Positions 1 to 14,072 are shown, numbered from the stretch's first letter. The stretch is DNA of 64,000 bases from Aptenodytes patagonicus (GCF_965638725.1 NC_134961.1:2914001-2978000), one strand, 5' to 3'. Notes: generated by a model not told the origin, from the sequence alone. Translations and numbers: made by a program.

Positions 1-3000
1 GTATTAAATTTTTGCTTTCTGAACAGTTGAATGTGTCTCCAGTGTTTTGATACTGCTTCAGCCACTGTACCCACTTCCTATGTTCATGCAGAAAATCTTC
101 CCCACTCAGCCTAAAAAAGCTGAAGGAACAGAAGTCCTTTAAAAGGAAACATGGTAGCAGGTGTCCCTAGGGTGCAGTGCTTTCCTTCCTTTTTATAGTC
201 CAATCAGTCATCCTGTATGAGAAGCGAGAAATGGGAGTGTAGGCAGATTCCAGGATATACTGAGAGCAGCTGAGAGATGGTGGAAAACATTTGCTGGGAA
301 AGACTTCAAAAAACCTGATGTTGGCTACAAAAAAACCTTATTTTATTACTGAGCTCTGATGCGGTCAGTTGCATCTATGAGAATTTTTTTTTTTGTTTAA
401 ATATTTTAAAGAATGCCTGTCTAGGCATAAGGAGAAACCAGACCTGGGTAACATATCTCATGAGGAGAAATATGCAGAGAAGACTTTAAGTCTTCTGGAA
501 ACCAATAGGTTAAAACTGGAATCAGTAGGTTAGCAGATTATTATTTTACTTGCCGAGGAGCACTGATGTTACTTTGACTGTATGGAACAACACTATATGG
601 TATTTTTTGGATTTCCAGGATTTTATATTAAACATACAAAAGCCGTGTCTTGTTAAACTTACAGTGTTTTCATGACATTTACCAAGATTAAAGAGCATCT
701 TGTACATGACCTTGAAACTACAGCTGTTCTCTTTCCTAGCTGTTTATGCAGTGTGTGTCTGGGAAATAGTGATTTTTTTTTTTCCTTGTCTTGTTTCAGG
801 TGAAGCTAGAGTTGCTAAAACGTTATAAAATCCTGTGCTGTGGAAGGCTGCAGGAGTATTTTGGGAAGCATTCTTACATAATTGTCTCGTGCTTATACTA
901 TTCGTTAGGCATTCACAATTAGAATAAAGATACCAGTGAGAGGGACATTTGGTGTAACCTAATCCAGCCAGCTTATCTCCAAAGAGGGCAGAGAAAAATG
1001 CATTCTAATACGTGAGCGGCTCCTGTGGTTTGACAGAGGTCTTCACGTAATGCTGACTCGTAAAGCCAGCCCATGTTCCTTTCGCGGTGCTTCATTATTG
1101 GAGGACTCAGAAGGCAAATGTTCATCAATGCAGTACTTCATAGCCCTGAGTGTCATTCCTGACCTGTGGACTTGAGTGCAAGACCAGAGTCGGCTGGGTC
1201 GCTTCCGCAGGTCACTGTGTGATCTTGGACAAGGCATTTTGCCTTTCTGTGTCAGCTCTCTGTTTTCGTAGTCAAGGTGCGTTTTTGGCAGACGTGCCCA
1301 AGTTATTTCATTAATGATTGTGTTTTGAAGAGGCTACTCTATAGTATTTTGCATCTGAAATTACAGCAGTCTTTACTTCACTTTTAAGTTTTGTAATGTT
1401 TGAAGCATCTCTGCTGCATTATCATTTGTTCGAAAGGAAACAAGCCATGTTATTAGAAGTTAGGAAATGCTGTTGTTGCTCTATCAGTCTGTTCCCCTTT
1501 ATAGGAGCCACAATGCAGTCCTAATGACATTTTTTAAAAAAATGATGTTTTCTCCTTTTAGCATTTCTTTCTTTAGCATTTCAATGCTGTTTAGGGTTTT
1601 GGTGACATCTCTTGTTACAGCAGTGTCAGGTTTGGGTCAGGGCTTTGCTCTATTAGTTACTGTAATACATGTGGCTGGAGGCATGGTCCATGCCCTAAGG
1701 CATTAATGATGTACACCGGTGGGGGAGAAAGGAGATGTTCTCATCTGCTTGGAGTTCTCTGTTCCAGTGTTCTTGCATTAAGGAAACGTAGATCAGTTTT
1801 GGTAGAAAATTGAGCTCAGTTCTGACCTGCCTGTCTCTTTCTGCATCCTCTCCTCAGGTTCATGCCGTGCATTTGAGATGGGTGCAGAAGGGGTGACTGA
1901 ATTTGCAGTACCATATCTCTTTGGTGACTGCCCACCTAAATGTATTGCAGCAGTGCCAGGCCCAGGCTTGTAGGCAGCAAACTGCTTACAAGATCTTCCA
2001 GGGTGGTTGTGACCTCAGGAATGAGTTAAAGACAAGGCAAAAAGGGAGTGCGAAGTACAAGTGCTTCTAGAGCAGAACTTGCTTAATAGCATTGGTCTTG
2101 AAAAAGTAAAAGCTGAGGATCAACTTCTAAAGTGAGTACTGGGATGAAGGAACGCTATAATATTTCTCAGACCATTCACTGTAGCAAAGTAGAGGAAAGG
2201 TCTCACTTTTGGGAACAAAGTGAAGTATTTTAGAGTTGTTTCTGTGGCAGGGTGAGCCCAAGAATGTTTCCACACAGAGGCAGCCGAAATCTGGGTGTGA
2301 TCTCTGCTTCTTTTAGGCTTGGCACGCTCATCTGTAAAAAGATCCCCCTAGCAAAGGTTAGGAAACGCAATCCCATTCCAGACAGACTCTGCCTCTCGGG
2401 GGGGGGGGGAGAGAGCAGCCAATGGCCAGCCTCTCCCCTCGCAGACTGGCCCTGTCCTGGTGGCTGCTCGTCCCTGCTTACATTTTGGCTGTTAATCTGG
2501 ATGCTGGTCACTAATTGGTAAGTTCTTCCAATCCCTTCCCTTGGGCTTGGTCAGTGGAAATGCATTTATTGGTCCCTGGGCTGCCCATCTTCTGCTTTGA
2601 GTAATCGGGGGGCAGAGTCACTGAGGAACAGCCTACAAAGGATCTCCAAGGGATCCCCGCAAAGTTCAGCTGAAATTATCTCCTGAGTCCCAGCAGCCAC
2701 TTCTACGAGGACTCCCTCTCCCAAGACCAGCAAAGACAGAAGGAAGCCAACAAATTAGTCCTACTGAATCTGTAACTCGGGTGACTAATATTCCCTTCTG
2801 CCACTTAAATTTTTTCGAAGAGTGCTGAGGGTAGATAAAGGATAAAATATTCTATTATCTTCCTTCGGGGAGGAAAACCCCAATCCTAACTTATCTTTTC
2901 TTTGAATTAGAAAGAAGAAAAGCTTACCACTTCAAGCAAGACAACAATTCGAACACTGTAACAGAAGGAAAGTTATTTGAAGAGTAATAAGCATTGAACC

Positions 3001-3171
3001 TGCAGTTCCTCAACAAAAAAAGGAGAAATACTGCTATTTTAAGATCATATGGAGCTGTGACAGATGATCTTGTATCTTTCTGCTGAAGTTATTTTACTCT
3101 AAGGACAAAGTTGTTTTATTTTCTTTTCAAAATTTTTTGCTGCTCACCGTTTGTGCTGCTTTCATATTTAG
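1..3171. other. Non-coding flank, no confident gene
   Basis: No long open frame and no run of consecutive exons is visible here. The stretch is AT-rich and holds a G run near 2400. A strong pyrimidine tract ending in CAG lies just before 800 and is listed separately as a weak exon candidate. It may be the 3' part of an upstream gene, or upstream sequence or 5' intron of the membrane-protein gene starting at 3376. Confidence 0.5.
800..922 (+). CDS. Possible terminal coding exon (weak)
   Basis: A long T/C tract ends in CAG at 797-799, a good splice acceptor. The frame starting directly at 800 stays open for 40 codons to a TAG at 920-922. An AATAAA at 923-928 follows the stop immediately. This could be the last exon of a gene entering from the left, but the peptide is not recognised and 40 open codons can occur by chance. 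It could equally be a 5' non-coding exon of the gene at 3376. Confidence 0.18.
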   Translation: MKLELLKRYKILCCGRLQEYFGKHSYIIVSCLYYSLGIHN

Positions 3172-3375
3172 AACTGCAGGAAGGTTTGTAAGCCACACTG
3201 CTTTAGAAGATTGAACTTTGACATCAGCTACCACAGTGCTTTGATTACTGGCAACAGTCCTTCCTGTGGATGCTGACAGCTGGGAAGCGCTGACCACCTA
3301 CTGTATTTGGCCCATCTGTCTCCCCTTTGAGTACAACAACAGGCACTACTAGCTCCTTGGTATCTCACCACCAAG
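3172..3375 (+). other. Probable 5' UTR of the small membrane-protein gene
   Basis: A pyrimidine-rich stretch ending in TAG at 3169-3171 could be the acceptor of the exon that carries the ATG at 3376. The intervening 204 bases would then be 5' UTR. The true transcription start was not found, and no CpG island lies nearby. Confidence 0.3.
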
Positions 3376-3738
3376 ATGGAAGAAGTCTGGGTTGTGTATC
3401 TCTGCCTGATCTTGCTTATCATGGTGCTTCTTCTAATGAGGCATAACCCGCATGTGGAAGAGGCCAAGAAGGAGAGGGAAAGCAAAAGCCCCCCGCCATC
3501 CTCTTCCCTTTTCCCCAGTAATGTCGGCAAACAACTGGAGCACACCCAGGAAGAGCTGGAAAACTATCTGGACAGGCTAACCCACGTCTTGTTTGCCACA
3601 GAAGGCAGGAAAAGGGATGGCCAACATGATCAGAAGTCCCACCATCACCGAAGTGCTGATGTTGTGTCTGAAACTAAGGAGCATTCAGGAAAGGAGGCAG
3701 CACACTCTCAGTATCTGTCAAGCTACGCAAGGGTTCAG
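3376..3738 (+). CDS. Exon 1 (coding) of small single-pass membrane protein
   Basis: This exon encodes residues 1-121. The ATG has a strong Kozak context (A at -3, G at +4). Residues 5-21 are a hydrophobic helix (VWVVYLCLILLIMVLLL), followed by basic and charged residues. This suggests a signal anchor with most of the protein in the cytosol, though topology is inferred. Residues about 52-72 are charged and helix-prone, with a possible short coiled coil (KQLEHTQEELENYLDRLTH). A His/Lys/Ser-rich linker follows. The open frame ends only two codons past a consensus donor (CAG|GTATGAG at 3738/3739), as expected for an exon running into intron. The splice leaves phase 0. I do not recognise the family. 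Confidence 0.6.
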
Positions 3739-6700
3739 GTATGAGGCTTATAAAGACTTTCAGAGTCAACCAGACTTAGAGCTCCTGGCTGAGGTAGTGA
3801 ATCCTGTTGAAATGCATAGTCCATGAACTTGGATGGGGAAGAGGTGGGGGGGAAGTCCCGCTATTTTGAAATATAATAATACATTCCTATTTTTGCACTG
3901 TATATTTCAACATTGAGCGGTCATTCAGAGACAGCTGTATGTGACATGAGTTGTATGTACGTTACATGTGTAAGACGTCAATGTTGGCATCTATCCATGT
4001 GTGTGTATCTATATGTAAATTATTCCTTCCTATATTAATAGAAATGGGTATCACTTCTTACTTTGAGAAATCATTGTGCAGCTCTTCAGCTATTATAAAT
4101 CTCCCACTTTCCACACATACAGCAGCGTTTTGCCAGTTTGCCCAGCTAAGGATCTGGCCCAGTAGGGTACAGGAGCTCTGCGGACACCTATTTACTGGTG
4201 AATGCACGGTATCGAGCCGTGGGAAATACGTAATTTTTCTGCTGTACATGATGATCATGCATAGTGTACTCTGTAAACATGAAAGTCGCTATTGGCAACC
4301 TGCAAAATTCTCTTTGCCTTGGCCAAGACCCTTTTTTAGGGGATGGAACAAGATGCATGCCTTTATATTTTTATCGTTATCCTCATTGCAATACATCAGA
4401 TTTTGCCCTTGAGATGACAGAGTTTCATGGCAGCTATGCGAGCCTGTGTTACTTTATGCTAGCAGCTGTTTATATTCTTCATTCTTGAGACATGTATCTT
4501 GCAAGTGCCAATGCCCCGCTCTGTCACTGAGCACGTTCTAGGTCCAGGTGGGAGTTCCAGTACGAAGCCTTTGCCCTCGAGGGGAGAGCCAGACCTTGAT
4601 GTCAATAATTGCGCCCTGCCAAAGAATCAAGAGACAGATTTCTTAACAATGAAGGCACTGCTGTAAACAGCCTTTTCAGTGAGCCAGGACATTATAACTT
4701 CTTAAGTCTTCAGGAGCTGCCTGAGCTGTCTGGAGGAATCAGGACATCCAGTTGAAGGCAGAGGGGCAAATATACAAAATGTGAGGATGTTGTGCAGAGT
4801 ACATGGGCAGAAAGAGTAACTCAAGTGGTTACTTACCTACTGGCGTATTTCATTTACTGAAGAAGGTGCTATTTTATTAGATCTATTACAGATCAAAAAA
4901 TAGCAATGATTTTTCGTTATGGAAATGGATCATGTTGCAAAATAAGCGTTAGCTTATTTTTCTATTATGGTTAGAGATGACTATGTTTGCAGAATACAAA
5001 TTGGGGAGAAAAGGTGCCATGGTCACTATTTTCGTACAGTTTAATATAATGCTAGTTAGCTTCAGTGAACATTCACTTGCTTGGAAAAAGGGAGTACAAC
5101 TTTTTTCACAGACTTGATGCAGCAGATGATCCTTCTTTGGACAGTTGAAAACTTTAATATAAGCTCCTTTGATATATGGAATGAACAGTAATCATGCCGA
5201 AGCAAAGTAGCAGAAATAATCTTTTGTTGTTCCTCATTTTGTGTTTTGGGAGCAGTGGGAAAGAAGTCACCACCTCAACAAACCTAAACAAGCACTTGTC
5301 AATAAGTTGTCCAGCCACTGAAGTGAAATGGGAAACTTCAACTTTGCTTAGAATAGTATTTAGTGCCAAAACTGCCTGGGTTTTTGTTTATTGCTCAGGC
5401 AAAGGCTAAGTGTTGGGATAGTTTCAGGAGCTGTATTTGAGCGTGGTTACCTGGGTGCATGGCATGACGGAGATGCAGTCAGCTCAGAACGTGATTTAGG
5501 TGCTATCCGCAAGCATGAGAACGTGTGGGTACATACGAAGGCTTTTGGGTCTCTCCCAGGTCAAGGAAGGACGTTGATGCTTTTGTTCAGGGAGGGGGTA
5601 GTGTTCTCTTCCTTCTTCTGAGAATTTTATCTCTCTTTCAGAGTAAATGTAGGTTGCTGGGAGGTGCCAAGTTAGGATCTCTGGAAAATGAAATGCTCAG
5701 CAGAGGTAGGATGGCTTGCAGCAAAAGCTTCTTCAGTAAGTGTGCCAGTCTTCTTAACTAGCCACGTCCAGGATCTCTGCTTGCTTTTTCTGCAAAGTTC
5801 TGAAAAAGCCTGCAGCTCTGCTGGCACTACTGTGCAGAAAGGAGTGATCTAAAACCTGTTATGGATGGAGAAAGAAAACACCACCAAGCTGGAGCCCTGG
5901 GCAAGGACATTCAGGAGCAATATCTGTGGAAATTCAGAGTAATGTAACTAGTATTGGCAAGAGGCAATACTAGTTGCAGATTTCTCAGGGGGCATTGGAC
6001 TTATTTAATGGACTTTGGCCATAGTTGGTCAGCTGTCAATGTAGACACCATCAATTATCTCATTTTCCACTGGTGGAAGCTGTTTTGTCTTGCAAACAGA
6101 TGTTCAGAAGGAGCTAAGGGGTTTTTTGGTCATTCATTGCACTCATCTAAGCCCTTGCCTAGTAGGGTAGGATCCATATTTTCTTATGAATTTCTATTTG
6201 TTGCTGCACATTAAATTATTAAATGATCTCAAAATCATTTCTAGATTTCCCCTTATTTCCCACTGACTCTCTGTTCTCGTGGAAACTGAGCAGTCCACTT
6301 GTTACAGCCAAAACAGCAGCAAATGAATGGATTCAGAAGTGCAGGAGGCTAAGACAGGTAAAGACAGTAGGTGTGACAGAGCAGTAAGCAGATTATTTGG
6401 GAAAAATGTACTTGGAGGGTTTCCTACTTCATTAAACTTAATCAGAGCAGGGTTATTTTCAGGTTGTTTTCAGAAGCAATGAAAAATGAATGGTGGCAGA
6501 TGGCAGAAAGGCGTGGGCCTCCTACACGGTGGAAAAATAGATTGCCAGCCAGTCTGCAGCACGTACCATGGGTGGTAGAGCACATGTGCCTGTTAGGACA
6601 AGGCAGAAGTTGGAAGTCTTTAACACAGCCATGGATTTAGAAAACCCACAGTGCCAGCTTCAAGCCACACAGTGGGGGAAAAACTAGTGCAATGCCCAAG

Positions 6701-7320
6701 CTGATGGTGAGTTGAGAGTTGTTTCCAAAGGCGCTTGGCTGAGTACTGGTGCGTGCCCTGTGACAGCAAGAATTCAAGTTCAGAAGGAGCATGTCGGAGA
6801 TGTTTGTCTGTCATCGCTGGCTGTGCAAGATACCTGCTGGGTAAATCCATGGTAACTTGCCTGACTGACGGACATGTATTTGTGTATGCCGTGTTGGACA
6901 CGGGTCAGGAGGTTCAGCAAAACCAGTGCTTCTGCTAGAAGTGCTTCCCATAGTCAGTAATCTCCAGTGCTGTCCTTAGCCTGAATATCTTTGAGTCGTA
7001 CCCATGGAAATTCTTGTGATGACATGTCAGTGCTAAAACAGCCGTGATTCACATGGGCACGGCACGAATAGGAAGAGTTGCAAGGAAGAATAGTTACTAT
7101 TCATCCACACAAAGTTGACTTCTGTGGGCCTCCTTCTGGGCCTCCACACTTCTCCAGATCTGGCAAGGGTGGCAAGCTTTCTGCAGTGCGTTCCTGCTGG
7201 ATTTTGGGTGGGTTTAATTATGCTGCAAGAGGCTCTACTCCTTTGGTCCATCAGCTGATTCAGTCTGCTACTTCAGCCTATCACAGGCCCTGAAAACTAC
7301 ATAGATGGCTAACTCAGATG

Positions 7321-7425
7321 AGAGAGAGAGAGATTAAAAAAAAGTCAGATTATATATAATATATATAATTATTATATCTAATCAGTCAGATTATATATAT
7401 ATAAAACATATATATATAATCATAG
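7321..7425. repeat. AT-rich microsatellite
   Basis: A short (GA)n run is followed by alternating TA tracts. The block CAGATTATATATA occurs twice, at about 7345 and 7386. Confidence 0.8.
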
Positions 7426-7742
7426 ATTAAATGTCTTTGTGGATGTCATGCTGCGGTGATAGACACGTTAAATGACATTACCTAAGATAATACTGTTAGG
7501 GCATGTTTCTGTAATCCCCTCGAGACCTGCCATCATGCTGCTTTTCGGGTCTGTGTTGCAGCTGTCATTTTTCAAGCATAGAGGTTTGTAGGCAGAGAGG
7601 ATATCTGTCATTACACCTGTGGAGCTTATATACCTGAAAGCTTCTCAGCTTTTTTTTTTCCCCAGCTATATCACTTGTTCTCAGAAAAGATAATCTATCT
7701 GCCACACTGGTGTTTCAGGGTGCCCCTGATAGAGTCCCTTGT

Positions 7743-7890
7743 AGAACCACTGAGTGGATGAGGTTGGAAGGGACGTCTGGAGATCAGCTAGTCCAACCCC
7801 TCTGCTCAAAGCACAGTCAGCTAGAGCAGATTGCCCAGAACTATGTCCAGTCAGATTTTTAATCTCTCTATCTAGATACTTGGATGTCCT
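7743..7890 (-). mobile_element. CR1 LINE 3' fragment
   Basis: The stretch has the wording typical of the reverse complement of an avian CR1 3' end: GGTTGGAAGGGACGTCTGGAG, then CTAGTCCAACCCC, then GCAGATTGCCCAG. The element therefore lies on the minus strand. It is short, diverged and non-coding. Confidence 0.75.
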
Positions 7891-8525
7891 CTAACACAGT
7901 AAAATTTGAGCATTTGTGCAGGAAAAACAAAACACTGTTTCTTTTGAAGTCACTGCTTCTATCCAGGTTCTCCGTCTCTGTATTGCACCTAGATATTTCT
8001 CAATCTCTTAACTCTCTAGCACACGCTGTAACCCCAGTGAAGTCATTTAGGCTGATATCAGGATGTGTATCTGAAAATTGAAGTTTCACATTTGTGCTTC
8101 AGCCCCAACTTTTAATCAGGTATATTCCAAGCAGCACATGAAACATGGTGAGCTTCTAAGTTTCTCTTTTCATGTGAGGAGACAGTTCTGCCCCACTTTT
8201 CCTTGCTGGTAAGGAAGCCTAGGACGTTCCCACAAGATGATCAGAGGCTCAGTAGGTTTCAAGCCTATCATCAGTAACAAGCATTTATTTACAGGTACAG
8301 AATTCCCTTTTCCTTGAATCACTTTCCTTACCTCAGCAGCTGGTGACAGTTAAGTAACAGCTATATTTGTAGTCTAGCAGATTAGGATTTTTTAACTTGC
8401 AAGATTTAATTTCCAGTTGGCTGAACAATTAATTGTGGCATAGTCTTCATGTGATCCACAAGCTCTGTAAGAATCCACCATGTCCCAGCAGTTTGTAACG
8501 TGAGCCAGCCCTCAGCAATGTAGAT

Positions 8526-8549
8526 GTATGGGGTGGATCCACCCCATAC
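8526..8549. repeat. Perfect 24-bp palindrome
   Basis: The half site GTATGGGGTGGA is followed without a gap by its exact reverse complement, centred on a GGATCC. The next base pair outward does not match, so the palindrome is exactly 24 bp. No function is evident. Confidence 0.9.
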
Positions 8550-11500
8550 CTTAGGAGAGAAGGACTGATACAGACTGAGGAGGAGCAGGAGAAGAACATG
8601 CGTTTAATCATTTGTGCTTTGTTAGACAGCATGTAGGAGTTTTTTGTGGACTTGCTGTCCAGGAGTTGATAGAAGAATATTCAGAGAATAAGTGAGTCAA
8701 TATTGTCATCCTGTACACATTCCCATTTTTAGGCTTGTTGAATTGATTTTCCTGTTTCAGCAGTGGATGTAAGATTCAGGTTAAAGGAGATAAAAGGAAG
8801 GGTATAAGGTGACAAATTAGTAGGAATATTAGAACGGCAAAGGATGGATATTTACAGTCATCCGTGGACCTTTGCTCTCAAAAGAGTGTCCAGGTTTGAA
8901 GTTTCCAAGACCTCTGCCCCCGGATTTTAGTTATTTGAGGACATCGTGCAAATTAATTTCAGCCTTCAGGTTATTCATAAGCTGACTGTATTGCATATGT
9001 TATCCATTTGGTATCACCATCGTGCTTTGTGATGAGGCATTTTTAATCGTGTGGCACTTGCTCATAGAGCTGGGTGAGTCAAAATGAAGAAAGAGGACAT
9101 ATCAACTCAAGAAGATATTTCGTTCTTTGGGGAAAAGAGTAGAAAGAGTTGATGTTATTTTGGGGAAAACTAATGAAGAAGAGTTCATTGGAGGAGTCTT
9201 GCTAGTTCCCAGTGTTTCCTTTCCTGGCTGTTTGAATTAGGCAGTGCTGGTGAGAGCAGGTACCATGTCTCCTGCAACTGAGCTGGTGCTGAGCTTTAGT
9301 CTAAAGTTTTGCCGCCTGCTTATTGCAGCCATTGTCACTACCTGTTTACTCTTTCATGACTATGGTTAGGAAGGTCATAGCCAAAGCATCTGTGTCATAT
9401 CTGCCATGTCAAATCTGGGGATCATTTCAGTGCTTCTGTCTTTGACTCTAGTTGTTAAACACCACTTTGTTTGTAGTGGGCTTTACAGACCTCCAAAAGG
9501 CACAGTCAAGGTAAGAGGTGGCAGCAGCAGAAGAAAATTACCATAAACAAGCAAGCAACCTCTTAATGTAAGCAAAATCAGCATGGCTTCATCCTCACAG
9601 CTAGCCATGCCTGCCAGTGCTGCCTCACTCGTTCTCACGTCAGCATATCAGTTTGTCCTCCGAGCTCTGCTCGATGGTGGCGCTGTCCCAGCCTTTGATA
9701 AATGGGAATCTGTTTAACTGAGAGGAATTTTTGATCGCTATGTTCTCTGTACTCTGCTCAAAGTGTTACCAGATCTGGAGCTGTATCCCTGCCAACCTCT
9801 TAAGGTGAGCAGAAGTGACCTCAGGGGTATTCACACTAACGGCAGACATTTAACTTAGGTGCCCTGGGAAAGAGGGGTGATTTGGAGCATTGAAGGTAGG
9901 AGCAAAAATAAAATGCCTAAATTAACCTCGGTTAATGGTGTGATTAACCATACACCACCTCCCTTTCATTAGCTTGCCGCTAGCCTGCACCACTCTGACA
10001 AGCCATGACATTGCCACTGAAAAAAAGAGTTGGGAGTGCAGTCTTGCAGCTCAGAGATGACAGTCTTCAACAGTGCCATGCCTGTGAGTGCTTTTAAGAG
10101 GCCGAGCCTAAACCTTTAACTTGTCTAACTCGAGACATATGTGGGAGGACTATTCCTGTGCCCAAACTTAGGCACCTGAAAGTTAGATGTCTAAACCCTG
10201 AGCTAATTAACCGTGGCTACGTCTGTAGTCAGGGGAGAGAAATGGGCATCCTTGGAGGCTGACTCATTTTGTGCATCACCATCTCAGTTTAGATGGATTG
10301 CCCAAGCTGGGCAATGAGTCCCGTCCCTCTTTATGGCACGGCATAGTGTGGTTTAGAGAGATCTGAGCTGGTGGTGGAAACAGGTGGTGCAGCTCTGTTG
10401 GGATGGTGCTCTGCTCACGCTAGTTAGCTCAGCATTTTCCTTTAGCAATTATTTTAAATTGCTAGATTTTAGATTGCTCCACAATTTGCAGCTCACTGTT
10501 TTAGAATTCCTTTTGCTCATTTCCTAGGCTCCACAGACTCTCGTGAAAGGGGCAGAAATGCCCAGTATATCTGCATAATTGGTATGACCCACAGGCTAAT
10601 AAAAGAGTAGGAGTCTTCCTATTAAGTTCAGGGTCTTGGGGACAGACTCATGTTCTGGAAAGAATTCATCCCATTTGATCCCAGTTAAACAAAATTAACA
10701 GAGAGATTAACAAATGTATACATTAGCCTTAAAACAAAATACCTATTACTTGGTCAGGGTAGTTCTTGTAATTATTCTGTGGCTTAAAGGCAGTAGGGTA
10801 GTTGATCTTCAATGTCTTACATTGAGTTTCTGCTGTAAACTGACAATCATACAAAGAGAAACCTCCTGAAGGAGGAGTTACAAGAGCTAATGTCCTTGTC
10901 ACTGATTCCAGAAGGAAATACTGGAGTTTTTTCATTTCTTCTTTGTATGTGAACACATATTTACATTATCATAAGGTGGTGAACTATCACAGCTTGATGA
11001 ATTCCTCTTTATCAGTGAACTTTCTACAACGGCAATCCAGAATATGTTAGCTGAAATTACCCTGATGTGAACTTCATTACGCTGTATTAATACATTTGTT
11101 TCAGGCTGTTCAGGCAGGTCCTTAGTTCTGAAGGAATCTTTCTCAAAGCCAGTCACGCCTGAAAACACGCTTGAGCAGGTGCCTGAGTATTTCAGGAAAT
11201 TGTACGTAGACAGTAGGTAGTCTTCAAGTGGATGCCTTAAATACCAGCTTCTCGGTAGTGATTGAACACTCTTGCATCTGATTTTCCAGTGGCTTCTGTG
11301 ACATCTTTTTTTATCCAGTCCAGTTGTTAATAAACACGTGGTTTTGTCTCAGTTTGGTACCTGCCAGAGTCTTGGCACAAGCTGTGGAGTGAGCTGTTGC
11401 TGTCCATGCCATGCCTGTTTGTAGACACACACAGGATTTTGCTCTCTGACGCTGTTGATCTTTGTGCTTTTAAGCAAACACCAAATTCAATTTAGTTTTG

Positions 11501-14072
11501 GAAAGCATAAATCTAAACTTCAAATGAACAAGAGTGTGCCTGAAGAAGAATGAAAGGGGAGGTATTTCGGGACAGCAAGCCAGATAGGGCCAGAGTCTAT
11601 GGACCAGAGTTTATGGACTGGCGGATTATCAATACTGGTTTCATCAGGGATGGAAGAGAGTCATAAGATGAATTTGAGGAGTCATGGGATGACAGGGATG
11701 GAAGGAGGAGGTCAGGAGTAGCTAATTGAACTTCTCCAGGCTGAACAAAGAGGGTTGAAGGCTATCTCTGTAAAGGACAACTTGGACAGGAGGCTGTTAA
11801 GTCCAGAGAACTTGCCAGATGGAGAGAGCGGGGCAAGCCCAGAGCAGTGACAGGGGAACAGTGGTAAGTGACCAGGAGCAAACTCGTGAGGGGAACCACA
11901 AAAAAGCGGTGAAAGATTCTGTAGGTTTTAATAAAACTCCCCAGCAGAGCTGCAGGAGCTATCATGTGGATGCTTTTAGTCCACTGCAAGTGTGGAGATC
12001 TGCATGTTAGCTTAAATCACTCTCAAGGTCTTCTAAGTCACTTTTGCTTTCCAATCACGGTATGCCTTGGCTCAGCTGACTGGTAGAGCATTCAGATGCG
12101 GTAAGTTGTTCTCTTGTATTAAGTCAGAGGAAGGATGGAGCAAAACCACCACTTGCACTTGGCTGTGTCCAGTGGCAGTGGTGCATCCATGGGTGCCGCT
12201 TCTTGGCAGATGCCCTTTTGGATTTAGGAAGCACAAGTTCATGAGAGCTGGGGTAGCTATAGCTATGTGACACCTAGTTTGTCATACCCTACTGAGTGCA
12301 AGGGAAGTGTTAATCCTGTGTGTACTTGCCTGGTAGTGGGTACTGCTGTGGTTCTCCTGTAAATTGCACCCTGGGGAGCTGGCTGTTTTCAGTTCAACAC
12401 CGCCAGCATGTCAGACCCTCTGGTCCACTCTTCCTGACTGCTCTTGTTCAACTTCTGGTCTCAAGCAGTGGGCTTCCCCGCTGAATGGTGTTCCTGGAAA
12501 ATCCACAGCTCTTGTTTGGAAAAACCTTGGAAAACCTGTCTGTTGTTTGAAACCCGTCTTTGCCCAAGCGTCGCCCTCGCATGCTGCACCGCCTGCCCTC
12601 TCCAAATGGCATTCATGGGGCACACGGCCTCCAAGCAGGAGCCAGGGTTCTTGGACTCCTGCTCGCGAAGGCGGGTTGCTGCAGTATATGGACTGCCTGA
12701 CCGGGACAGTATTGAGTTACAGTCAGGCCCCCGCAGGAATGCAGGACCGTGCCAGTATGACCTCTTCAGATATCCCAACCGAGAGCAGGAGCCATTGGCA
12801 GTCTTTAAACCAGAGAGGTCAAGTTAATGTCACAGCGCACCTTTGCCAGAAGGAAGGCTTCTGAAAGTGCAGTCTGGGGAGCTAATTGGATATGTTTTTC
12901 CCATCTGTTCTGTATTTTTCCATTCCTTTGTTTGGTTGTTGCCTCTCACCAATCAGCGCTAACCTGCTGGAAGAACATCAGGTTTTGGATGCTGGAGGGC
13001 AGTAGTGAAGGCTAGATGAGCCAACCTTTCCATTGGGTGGCTCAGATGGTCTCTTTGGGTTGTTTAAAGCCCTTGAATGGGTGACGAAGTTCAAAGACGC
13101 CTCTGGAGGGCAGGCAGTGCTTAGCAAAGAGCCCACATAGCAGGTCCGAAGTAAGTCCTGCCTTCAGGGAGGTCTGCTCGTTGAACAGGAGTTTTCTCAG
13201 CTCAAAGGTCAGGTCCTGTTCAGCTGCTTGTGCTTGCCATTCGAGTAAGAAACACGAATCCTTGCACCAGCTTACATACAAGGAAACCTAGTAAGCCACA
13301 GCTGTGCTTGGAGACAGAAGAAGCAGCTTAACAGGAGCTCCTCTGAGTTCAGAGAGGCTCATTTCACAGGTGTATGAGGAGTGACCCCGAAGGGTGCCCG
13401 CTTGCAGAAAAGCCATGTCTATGAGCTGACCCAAAATGCAAACCAGCTGTTAGCAGCATCAGGACCCAGGCAGCTGGACTTACAGCCCATCCAGTATAAT
13501 TCATAGGCTAGGAAAACAATCTAAACTAACCTTGGTATTAAATACTAGCATGAGAGCTCAGAAGTCACTCGTGTCCCTGGTTTCTGGTTCGTAGCTTTGG
13601 TGCGTAGTTTTGTTGATAGACTGCGGGACACTGCAGTCAGCGCTACCTGCGGTCACTGAGAATGAGCAAAGCAAAGGGAGTTGGCTGGCCTCAGTCAGCA
13701 GGCCTGCAAACTGACTCCCAGCCGCTTGCATCTCTCTTGCTCCGACACAGCTGTCCTCCTTAAGTCATATTCATTTACAAGTTTATGGCATAAGCAGGGT
13801 GAGTACAGAAGACGCAAGACATGGTGGAAAGCCCAGAAGAGATTTCGTGATTGATTAAAACATGGTTTCTGCATTGCTTTCAGCTTCTTTCTACCCAAGG
13901 CATGAGACTTTCTGAGCTAGGTCCTGTGGTGAGCAGGGAAAGGACAGCGAACACGCCAAACTAATGGGAGAGGACTCGCAGTGAGAAGCTACCGACAGCA
14001 GAGGGCACAAAAGATAACGGCAGCAGATACTTGACATGTGCACAGGACTAAAAGTGATAGCTTGGACTTGAA

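Noticed and set aside
12364-12864. 166-codon plus-strand frame in the first intron of the small membrane-protein gene
   Set aside because: It has no ATG at its beginning, no recognised motif and no splice sites at its ends. A second overlapping frame is open as well.
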